From: an uncultured Acidobacteriota bacterium
Lineage (GTDB): Bacteria; Acidobacteriota; Terriglobia; Terriglobales; CAINCZ01
DNA: 15,025 bases
Reading direction: 5' to 3'
Assembly: GCA_903847195.1 (NCBI GenBank)
Contig: CAINCZ010000176.1
Span: 1 to 15,025, forward strand
The translations under genes and the position numbers were made by a program. The notes under the pieces are model-generated. The model ran no database searches, had not been told where the DNA came from, and was given only the letters and a program-made list of their open reading frames with translations. The first letter of the stretch is position 1. Every line of letters starts with the position of its first letter. Positions 1 through 6,597 of the stretch are shown here, piece after piece.

Positions 1-519
1 CGGACCCTGGCCGAAGCCGTGGGCTGCAGTGAAAAGCTCATTCGCGACCTGGCGCTGATTGCTCGGGCCTACCCCGAGGAAAAGGCACTGCTCCGGTCCG
101 GCCGCATCAGTGCACGCGAATTAGTGCGCCGCGTGAAATCCCGCGCCAAGCGCAATGCTGCGGTTGCTGCTCAAGCTAATGAGGAAAAGTCAAAGAAGAC
201 TACGGCAAAAGCTGGCACCCAGGTTCTCGCGTGGCTCGCGGCCGAATGTCTCGCCCCTCCCTATGGCGAACAGATCGTCGACCGCGCCCGCGAACTCCTG
301 GTTGCCGCGGACATCGACGGATCGTTCCCGAAGAAAGGCGCCCCTGCCGGTATGCCTCTGAAAGAGATCATTAGCCGGTTGAAGCCGGAGGAGCCCGACG
401 GGATCTTCGTGGAAACCTACGGCGTCTGGTTGGCGCGCTGGTTGGCGTTTGCTTTCCCGGACGGCGCCATCGCATACGACGCCTTGGATGTTGCTTGGGC
501 GGAATTGATCAAATGGTGA
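1..519 (+). CDS. ParB-like HTH protein, C-terminal part (cut by window start)
   Basis: The frame is open from base 1 with no stop, so the true start lies left of the window; the GTG at 19 is unlikely to be the start. The first ~45 visible residues (TLAEAVGCSEKLIRDLAL... followed by LLRSGRISARELVRR) match the HTH and following helix of ParB/KorB-like proteins, where a 'sxGkIsar' segment follows the recognition helix. A basic, Ala/Lys-rich linker (about residues 45-75) leads to a C-terminal domain of about 95 residues that I do not recognise. ParB-like proteins on mobile elements act in partition or transcription control; which applies here is not visible. It lies in the element next to the integrase, in the same direction, with a 227-base gap to the next gene. 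Confidence is good that it is coding, moderate for the family. Confidence 0.6.
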   Translation, partial: RTLAEAVGCSEKLIRDLALIARAYPEEKALLRSGRISARELVRRVKSRAKRNAAVAAQANEEKSKKTTAKAGTQVLAWLAAECLAPPYGEQIVDRARELLVAADIDGSFPKKGAPAGMPLKEIISRLKPEEPDGIFVETYGVWLARWLAFAFPDGAIAYDALDVAWAELIKW

Positions 520-708
520 CGAACTTGGCAGTTGGCGCCGCGCCAAGACCTGCCGGAACCCTGGTCACAAGACCCCGCAGAGGTTTCGCGACACGAAATT
601 AGGCCAGCGGTACTGGCCAACCACAGAACGTCTATCCGGCGAGTCCGCTAGCCACCTCGCAATTCCACCCGCACCACCGTTCCGCCAGGTATTTTGCACA
701 CGACCGCT

Positions 709-736
709 GGATTGGAGAACCCACAGTTCCTAATCC
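709..736 (+). repeat. 28-base direct repeat, copy 1
   Basis: This copy is 24/28 identical to 873-900. In frame it reads GLENPQFLIL and then meets a stop (TGA 748-750); copy 2 reads GSENPQFPIL inside the next gene. It sits in the non-coding stretch just upstream of the tandem-HTH gene. It could be a relic of a duplicated 5' end of that gene, or a pair of protein-binding sites. Confidence 0.6.
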
Positions 737-746
737 TTCCCCTTAA

Positions 747-1223
747 ATGAGTCCGCTTACGTCCTGCCCTTCCATGTCCCGGGTGGCGCGCCTCGCGCCA
801 CGAACTCCGGAACCTGAAAATCCCCGGGCCCGACATCCGCTATGGAGACCTGCCTTGCCGCATACAATTACCGGATCGGAGAACCCCCAGTTCCCCATCC
901 TCGAACCGCTCATTGATCCTCGCGAAGTTGCCGCACTTCTCCAAGTCCCGCCTACCTGGGCGCGGTCTCACGCCAGTGAGATTCCCGGGCATGAAACCTT
1001 CGGGCGCTACATCCGTTTCCGCCGCGCCGCTGTCGAGCACTGGCTCGGCGGCATGGCCCCGGCGCTTAAGCCGGAAGAAGTCTCCCAACTGCTGCGGGTC
1101 CCGATCTCGTGGGTCTATGCCAACGCAGAAAATATCCCCGGCTATCTGCGTCTCGGACGCTATGTCCGCTTTAGGCGCACGGAGATCGCCAGGCTCCTCG
1201 GCGGCTCGGAGGCTTGCCAGTGA
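747..1223 (+). CDS. Tandem excisionase-type HTH protein
   Basis: The protein has two consecutive copies of a MerR/excisionase-like (HTH_17-type) DNA-binding unit of about 48 residues. Unit 1 is about residues 55-102 (LIDPREVAALLQVP...GRYIRFRRAAVEHWLGG). Unit 2 is about residues 106-153 (LKPEEVSQLLRVP...GRYVRFRRTEIARLLGG). Each shows the 'EVaxLLxVp' first helix and the 'lGRyvRFrr..i..wLgG' wing and last helix typical of recombination directionality factors. Single-unit proteins are usual; a tandem pair is less so. It overlaps the integrase start by four bases (GTGA), so the two are probably co-translated, and it likely assists excision or represses int. The first ~54 residues look unlike a conserved domain and span a direct repeat, so the real start may be later than 747; no strong ribosome binding site decides it. 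Confidence 0.7.
   Translation: MSPLTSCPSMSRVARLAPRTPEPENPRARHPLWRPALPHTITGSENPQFPILEPLIDPREVAALLQVPPTWARSHASEIPGHETFGRYIRFRRAAVEHWLGGMAPALKPEEVSQLLRVPISWVYANAENIPGYLRLGRYVRFRRTEIARLLGGSEACQ
873..900 (+). repeat. 28-base direct repeat, copy 2
   Basis: Partner of 709-736, start-to-start distance 164 bases, four mismatches. It lies inside the predicted tandem-HTH gene, just before the codons of the first HTH unit, which raises doubt about whether the gene starts as early as 747. Confidence 0.6.
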
Positions 1224-2506
1224 TCGCCTTCGGTGCTACAAACTATCCACGGCTGAAGCACCACGGAAAGGGAAAAGTGGTGCGACAGAAGTATCAACAT
1301 CCCACGGTGCAGGACCTTGGGATGAAATGGAAAATCGTGTATTGGGACTACAGCACGGGCGAAACGCACAAACGCTCCAAGGTCTGGGCAAAGAGCGGTG
1401 TGCCGACATTGCGCAAGGTGCAGAACCTGGCTGACGAGTTCATGGTCGAGGTGAACTCGCACAACAATGATCCCCGTTTGGCGTCCTCTGATGATTTCAC
1501 CGTGGCCGGCCTGTACAAGAAATGCTCGATCCTGACCTGGCCACTTCTCAAGAAGCCTTCGATTGTGAATTACCGGTACTACTTCGATGACTTCCTGGTT
1601 CCGGGGTTGGGAAACACTCCGCTCGATGCGTTGACCACGGTCGAGTTGCAGCCGTTTTTCAATTCGTTTTCGCCGGGTCTTTCGCCTAAGTCGATCAAGA
1701 ACATGCATGCAGCCCTGCGCGCGGCGCTTTCACAGGCCGTCGCTTGGGGCATGATCGAGCGCAACGCCGCGGTCGGCGTGAAGTTGCCGCGGGCGAAACC
1801 AGCGAAGGCTCCCGTCGTCCTCCTGTTCCCGGACATCCGTCGGATGCTCGAGAAGCTCGAGGACCCGGCGTGGGCTATCGTCACGCTGATCGTCTTCGGA
1901 TCTATGCGGATCGGAGAGGTTCTGGCGTTGCGATGGAATGACGTTCTCTGCGACCGCATCGTAGTGGATGAGCGGCTCTGGGAAGACGATCTCGACGTGC
2001 CGAAGACCATCAGCGGCAATCGGGAGATTCCGTTTGATCGCCGGGGAATGTTGAAGGCAACCGTCACCCGGTTATGGGAAAAGACCAAGCACCGTCAGCC
2101 CGATGACTTCATCTTCATCACCCGCAACGGGACGCCGCTGGGGCGTCGCAATGTGCTGCGGCATGTGAAGGCGGCGGCCAAGGAACTCGGCTTGCCCCGG
2201 CAGATCGACTTCCGCAGTTTCCGGACCATGCACTCCAGCCTGATGGGTCGGGCGGGGGCGCGTCCGGAGGTCATCCGCGACAACATGGGCCATCATGACA
2301 TCGACCTTGCCCAGAACGTTTACGGCAAAAGCTGGTGGGAAGAGCGGGTCGATGCCGTCTCGGCGGTGGTGGATATGCTCATGACGGCGGCGGATCCCAT
2401 GGACGAGGCAGCGGGCATGAAGACGGAAGATACCCGCACCATGCTGTTCGCGGATTCTTCAGTGCCGGTTGAATTGGAGCCCCAAGTGGAGCCCCAGCAC
2501 CATTAA
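1220..2506 (+). CDS. Tyrosine recombinase / integrase of the element
   Basis: This site-specific recombinase of 428 residues probably integrates the element at the adjacent tRNA-Pro. The order is a basic N-terminal arm-binding-like part (about 1-85), a SAM-like core-binding domain (about 90-190) and a catalytic domain (about 200-380). Catalytic residues visible: Arg230 in 'SMRIGEVLALRW', Arg335 in 'RSFRTMHSSL', His358 in 'MGHHDID' and the nucleophile Tyr368 in 'AQNVYGK'. The usual His three residues before the second Arg is Arg332 here (RxxR instead of HxxR). I chose the GTG at 1220: it overlaps the upstream stop as GTGA, and GGAGG at 1208-1212 sits 7 bases before it. A TTG at 1214 in the same frame is too close to that site. 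The gene ends 46 bases from the tRNA 3' end and points at it, the common layout in tRNA-integrated islands. Confidence 0.9.
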   Translation: MIAFGATNYPRLKHHGKGKVVRQKYQHPTVQDLGMKWKIVYWDYSTGETHKRSKVWAKSGVPTLRKVQNLADEFMVEVNSHNNDPRLASSDDFTVAGLYKKCSILTWPLLKKPSIVNYRYYFDDFLVPGLGNTPLDALTTVELQPFFNSFSPGLSPKSIKNMHAALRAALSQAVAWGMIERNAAVGVKLPRAKPAKAPVVLLFPDIRRMLEKLEDPAWAIVTLIVFGSMRIGEVLALRWNDVLCDRIVVDERLWEDDLDVPKTISGNREIPFDRRGMLKATVTRLWEKTKHRQPDDFIFITRNGTPLGRRNVLRHVKAAAKELGLPRQIDFRSFRTMHSSLMGRAGARPEVIRDNMGHHDIDLAQNVYGKSWWEERVDAVSAVVDMLMTAADPMDEAAGMKTEDTRTMLFADSSVPVELEPQVEPQHH

Positions 2507-2552
2507 TGGTGCAACCTTAACTTGGGATTTGCTTGGAAGTTATTGAAAATAA

Positions 2553-2629
<77 letters not shown>

Positions 2630-3317
2630 ACGCTCGCGAAGCCAACAATGTAACCTATGATCGCAATAAAAACTCGCGTGATTGCGGTGCAGCTTCAACG
2701 GTCACACTAGATCACTCGCTTGAAAAATTATATACCAGATTTGGTCTTTGGAAGCGCTGCTTTTGCCGAATCGCCGCTTTTATCATTCGGCCCATGCCAC
2801 GCCTTAAAACTTAAGGACGCCGCCATTCTGTCCTGTCACCGCAGCTACCTAAGCATTTGGCCGTCTGCCGAACAGAGCTCGCCGGACGATTTCCGCGTTC
2901 TTCCGAATGCGATTCGAGTCGTCGCGTGTCCGGCGGTCACTCGCCTGCAGGTCGCTATCGAATGATCCTGCATGGGCACGAGCAGTCCAGAATAGCGATT
3001 CACCTCAGGCAACGCGAGCCCCGTTTTCACGAGTTGATGCTCCATGGCAGGCTGGGGTGAGCGTCTAAGAAAACGCTGGAGCCAGCGGCGAAGGCGGACA
3101 GCCAGAAAAGCCGAGAACGACGGACCGCAGCGAACGGTGATCGCGGGTCCTGCGGAGCCGCCATCCTTATCCGATCCCTGCACGGGGATGCTCTTGGCCA
3201 ATCGTTCCGGAAACTGCTGCGTTTTTGCATGCGCAGAATGCCTCCGGCGTTTGGCTGCCGGAGGCAGCAGCACCAGCAAGCGTCACCACAGCCAGCGGTG
3301 TCAATGCCACCCAGTTG
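2630..3317. other. Intergenic region, no convincing gene
   Basis: This 688-base gap lies between tRNA-Pro and the MFS transporter. Open frames exist on both strands (the longest is 2845-3279 minus, 144 codons), but none has a recognisable domain, and overlapping frames on the other strand are just as open. On the minus strand a TATAAT at 2732-2727 could be the -10 of a promoter reading toward the tRNA, about 90 bases upstream of it, but no good -35 is seen. A hairpin at 3239-3266 is listed separately. As chromosomal sequence flanking the insertion, it may hold debris of older events. Confidence 0.5.
3239..3266 (-). terminator. Strong hairpin downstream of the MFS gene
   Basis: A perfect 10-base-pair inverted repeat, TGCCTCCGGC (3239-3248) and GCCGGAGGCA (3257-3266), has an 8-base loop and lies 51 bases beyond the MFS stop codon in the direction of transcription. 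It is GC-rich like a terminator stem, but no T-run follows directly on the minus strand, so it may instead be an mRNA-stabilising or Rho-assisted end. Confidence 0.45.
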
Positions 3318-4748
3318 CTATTCCCCAGTAACCTGTTCCAGCGTCTTCTGGCGAGTGTCGACGCGGAGGTAGAACATGGCCACAATCGCCGTCAGGAACA
3401 GCGGAACCACGAAGTAATAGATGATCTGGTGAATCGCGGTACCGAAGGTCAGGAACAGCCCGATAACGTAAGGCCCCACGATAGCACCGACGCGTCCGAA
3501 GGCAGTCACCAGGCCCATACCCAAACTGCGGACCCGTGTTGGGAACAGCTCGGCGCCGAGAGTGTACAGAATGACTGGCACACCTGCCGAAAAGAACTGA
3601 TAGCCGACGTTGAACGCGATCACTACGCCAATCGGATACTTCATCTCAAACGACAGGCCAAAGGCAAAGAAGCACAGAGTGGCGAGGCCGGAGAGCAGCA
3701 GCAGCGCCCATTTGCGGGGCATCCGGTCCTGCAGCCACATGGTGCCGAGCTGGCCGATGGGGGTGACCGTCAGCACAATCATCGTGAACTTGAAGCTCTT
3801 GATGACGGTGAATCCCTGACGGATGAAGATCGACGGCAGCCAGGTGCCGAACCCGACGTTCTGGATGTGGAACGACCAGAAGTAGCAGCCCACGACGACT
3901 ACCGTCAGGGCAAACGCGCGCAGCGAGGACAACTGCGATAAGAAGCCCGGCCCGTGCTGGGGTGCGGTCATTTCGGGCGGAACCAATTCCACATCGGTGA
4001 ATCCGGCGGCATCGGCGAGCTTGCGGGTGATTTCGCCGGCCTCCTTAATGCGTCCCCGCTGCAGCAGGAAGCGCACCGATTCCGGCATATAACGCCGGAT
4101 GTAAATGATCATCAGCGCCGGCGACACGCCCAACCAGTAGATGGCGCGCCAACCGAATCTCGGTATCACCCAGGTGGAGAGGATGGCGCAGACGAACCAG
4201 CCGAACGAATAGAACGCAGGACCGAACGCTACCAGGATGTGGCGCAACCGCTTGGGCGAGTACTCAGCCAGCAGGGCAAAGGCAACGGGAAACTCAGCGC
4301 CGATGCCGAGTCCGGCGATGAAGCGTGCGAACAGCAGGAACTGGTAGTTGGGCGCGATCGCACTGAGGAAGGTGCCGAACGCATAGGTAAACAGCACCCA
4401 CTGGAAGATTGTCTTGCGCCCATAGCGGTCCGAAAGCGGCGAAAAGATCAACGCCCCAAACAGCAGGCCGACGTTGGTGAACGATCCGATGGCACCGGCC
4501 TGCGCGGCCGTAATCTTGAATTCCTTCAGCACCAGCGGCAGCGCAAACGACGTAGACATAAAGTCGATGCCGTCCAGAATCTGCGCCAGCGCCACGCCCC
4601 AGAAGACTAGCCAGAGGAACTTGCTCATGGGGGAGACATCGAGGAATTCAGTGTAGGTCATTCGCCTCTTGCCGGTTGGGCTCGAGGACGAAGGGGCTTG
4701 CGCCCCAGCGGCCGGAGCGCCTGATTTGCCAATCGCGTCTTGGGCCAT
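3318..4748 (-). CDS. MFS transporter, aromatic acid:H+ symporter-like
   Basis: This inner-membrane secondary transporter of 476 residues has about 12 predicted membrane segments after a ~40-residue hydrophilic Ser/Ala/Pro-rich N-terminus. TM1 carries DGID (residues 59-62), matching the DGxD motif of the AAHS family (PcaK/BenK-like), where the acidic residues are needed for proton-coupled aromatic acid transport. The loop between TM2 and TM3 has the MFS signature (SPLSDRYGRK, about 103-112), and a second half signature is weaker. Length is normal for the family. The ATG at 4748 is preceded by AAGGAAGGAA. It lies on the same strand as the hydrolase cluster but 430 bases away, so it may have its own promoter. 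Substrate is inferred from motif and neighbours only; a NiaP- or sugar-transporter-like role is possible. Confidence 0.85.
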   Translation of the reverse strand: MAQDAIGKSGAPAAGAQAPSSSSPTGKRRMTYTEFLDVSPMSKFLWLVFWGVALAQILDGIDFMSTSFALPLVLKEFKITAAQAGAIGSFTNVGLLFGALIFSPLSDRYGRKTIFQWVLFTYAFGTFLSAIAPNYQFLLFARFIAGLGIGAEFPVAFALLAEYSPKRLRHILVAFGPAFYSFGWFVCAILSTWVIPRFGWRAIYWLGVSPALMIIYIRRYMPESVRFLLQRGRIKEAGEITRKLADAAGFTDVELVPPEMTAPQHGPGFLSQLSSLRAFALTVVVVGCYFWSFHIQNVGFGTWLPSIFIRQGFTVIKSFKFTMIVLTVTPIGQLGTMWLQDRMPRKWALLLLSGLATLCFFAFGLSFEMKYPIGVVIAFNVGYQFFSAGVPVILYTLGAELFPTRVRSLGMGLVTAFGRVGAIVGPYVIGLFLTFGTAIHQIIYYFVVPLFLTAIVAMFYLRVDTRQKTLEQVTGE

Positions 4749-5178
4749 AGGTTCCTTCCTTGTCGTCAGTGTCGATGGGTGTTGTGGCTTTCGCAGGCCG
4801 ATTGCTGCGGGTGGCGCTCAGGGCCCCCCTTGCATAGCTCCGACGTGTCGCACTGCGCTAGCGCTGTTTTCTCAGGCGGGCAGCAGGGCGCGGCAATATT
4901 ACGCCAAAATCGCCGCCGCGCCACCGGAAAGTTTTCTGTTGCCCAAGCATGCCACCCCGAAGCCAAGGAGCGGGCGCCAGCGGGCTTCTTCAGCAGGCTT
5001 GCGGTGCACGGTCCGCAGCCACGAGCCGTCGGCCGAACTGTCTCAACCCCGCCGCCCTCCACCGCCGATGAACGCAAAACGAAAAAGTGCGCAGGATTGC
5101 TCCAGCGCACGTCAAGGAGGTATGTGTCACCCAAGTTGGAACTTCGTCTGTGGAACCAGGAGCTAGCCGCAACGCGAT
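4749..5178. other. Intergenic region between MFS and CMD genes, no gene seen
   Basis: I see no protein-coding signal here: the open frames are out-of-frame GC-rich noise without domains. It contains the MFS ribosome binding site (AAGGAAGGAA on the minus strand just above 4748) and a 10-base palindrome GCGCTAGCGC at 4855-4864. The AT-rich LysR-type operator block found at the two other promoters is not present, so MFS expression may not follow the same control. Confidence 0.5.
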
Positions 5179-5583
5179 TTACTTCGCGGCTGCGGCCTTT
5201 TCCTTTTCTTTCTGTTGTTCCACAATCTTCATCAGCGCCAGCAGGCCGGTGCCGAACGTCGGCGCACCGCCGGGGATGATCATGGTTTCAATCGCTTCCA
5301 GCAGTTCCTGCATCGTGGCGCCGTGTTTCAACGCGCGCTCACAATGCACGACGGCCGCGCCTTCCATGCCGCGGTGGCAGAGGATGGCGATGCAGACGAA
5401 CTCGCGTACCTTGATCGGCAGCGACTGGCCATCGTTAAGCGAGCGTTCGTACAGGTCGTTATAGGCCTGCAGGAAGTCGACGTCATGCTCGGCGACATAG
5501 TGCCACGGTTTGGGCAGGTATCCTCGCTCGGCGCTCATGTGGGCAATCAGGGCTTCTCTTTTTTTCGCGACATCATCAGACAT
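5179..5583 (-). CDS. Carboxymuconolactone decarboxylase family protein
   Basis: This small cytosolic helical protein of 134 residues belongs to the CMD/AhpD superfamily. The family segment is clear in the middle: a helix REFVCIAILCHRG, then 'VVHCERALKHGATMQELLEAIETMIIPGGAPTF', matching the 'H...A...Gat..Ei.e.i' core. The redox CxxC of AhpD is absent, so a decarboxylase, lactone-processing or accessory role is more likely than peroxidase activity. The C-terminus is Lys/Glu/Ala-rich. I chose ATG 5583: AAAGGAAAG lies just before it, whereas the in-frame TTG at 5607 would start inside that site. It follows the amidohydrolase by 48 bases on the same strand and is probably co-transcribed. With an amidohydrolase of the LigI/lactonase type it suggests ring-cleavage product processing. 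Confidence 0.85.
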   Translation of the reverse strand: MSDDVAKKREALIAHMSAERGYLPKPWHYVAEHDVDFLQAYNDLYERSLNDGQSLPIKVREFVCIAILCHRGMEGAAVVHCERALKHGATMQELLEAIETMIIPGGAPTFGTGLLALMKIVEQQKEKEKAAAAK

Positions 5584-5631
5584 GGGTTCTTTCCTTTCTT
5601 TATGCAAGCTCTCGAAGGAACTGGCTATTGC

Positions 5632-6531
5632 TTAGCTGGCCGCAATGCTCTTGGCCTGCTGCGGTTCATAGGTTTGCGAGATCAAGCGCGGCTTCCAGCG
5701 ATAGACCTCAAGTGAGTTCTTCCAGAAATACTTGTCATAGGCGATGCCGCCTTTCTCGGAGAAGTAGCGGCGCACGATGCGCAGGCCGTTGGCGATGAAG
5801 TCGCCAGCGTGCTCAGAGACCGGCCAGTTGCTGCCGTAGAACAGCCGGTCTTCGCCGAAGATGTTCCACAGCCCGTCCAGCATCGGACGGTAGAAGGCTA
5901 GCAACTCGGTGGCGCGCTCAAAGTCCACCTTCGTGACGGCGCGCTCCATCAGGCCCGACACCTTCACATAGATCTGGGGGTACTTCGCCATCTTGCGGAA
6001 AATTGCTTCCCACACAGGCTGGATGGGATTGCCATCGATCGGCATGCCGCCCACGTGCTGCACCACGAGCTTCAGTTGCGGGAAACGCTCGGCAATCAGG
6101 AACATGCCAGCCAGGCTCTCGGGCGTTCCCTTGTAGGCGTTCTGCATCGCCTTTGGACCGCCGTGAAAGCCGGGAAGCGTGCGCAGCAGATCAAGTTCCA
6201 GCCCCTTTTCCACCAGCTTCGCCATCGCGGCCTGGAAGACGTCGGTGCCGGCGTTTTCCAATTCGCGGCCGATCAGCGAAATTCCCCGGAACAGCGGGTT
6301 CGCGGCGAACTTATCCAGCTGGGCGGCGAACTCCGGGCCCGGCTTGATCGAGCCGCACACAGCTACGATGAAGGGCTCAGCCGCGGCCAAGTCCAGCGCT
6401 TCCTGGTTGTCTTCCAGCCGCAGGATCGTGCCGGTAATGCCTTCCGGTTCGGCCATTACCTTGTAGTCTTCAGGCGCCTTGGCCCAGGGTTTTCCGACAT
6501 TCCAAAAGTGTTGATGAGTGTCGATGATCAC
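5632..6531 (-). CDS. Amidohydrolase-2 family (lactonase / LigI-like) hydrolase
   Basis: The 299-residue TIM-barrel hydrolase belongs to the family of L-rhamnono- and fuconolactonases and 2-pyrone-4,6-dicarboxylate hydrolase. It starts directly with strand 1 and the HxH motif (DTHQHFW, His6 and His8). His159 in 'LVVQHVGG' is the strand-5 or -6 histidine. The last barrel motif reads YGSNWPVS (Asn235), where most relatives have GSDWP with a catalytic Asp. GTG 6531 is chosen as start because GGAGGA (6543-6538) lies 6 bases before it and the family begins at this point; an upstream in-frame start at 6570 would add 13 residues without homology. It is 66 bases after the hydrolase gene and 48 before the CMD gene, likely one operon. 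Likely substrates are lactones; Asn235 makes the exact chemistry uncertain. Confidence 0.85.
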   Translation of the reverse strand: MIIDTHQHFWNVGKPWAKAPEDYKVMAEPEGITGTILRLEDNQEALDLAAAEPFIVAVCGSIKPGPEFAAQLDKFAANPLFRGISLIGRELENAGTDVFQAAMAKLVEKGLELDLLRTLPGFHGGPKAMQNAYKGTPESLAGMFLIAERFPQLKLVVQHVGGMPIDGNPIQPVWEAIFRKMAKYPQIYVKVSGLMERAVTKVDFERATELLAFYRPMLDGLWNIFGEDRLFYGSNWPVSEHAGDFIANGLRIVRRYFSEKGGIAYDKYFWKNSLEVYRWKPRLISQTYEPQQAKSIAAS

Positions 6532-6597
6532 TGCTAGTCCTCCGTTTTCGCCGCGCGCTGCCGGCGGCATCGCGGGCAGGTTTAATTGCTGGCCTCG

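Noticed and set aside
2845..3279. 144-codon minus-strand frame in the gap after tRNA-Pro
   Set aside because: Arg/Ser-rich, no domain, competing open frames on the other strand, and no clear ribosome binding site; not supported as a gene.
5166..5199. Imperfect inverted repeat (GCCGCA...TGCGGC) around the CMD stop codon
   Set aside because: Arms contain mismatches and a shift, part lies in coding sequence for an Ala-rich tail, and no T-run follows; likely an effect of composition.
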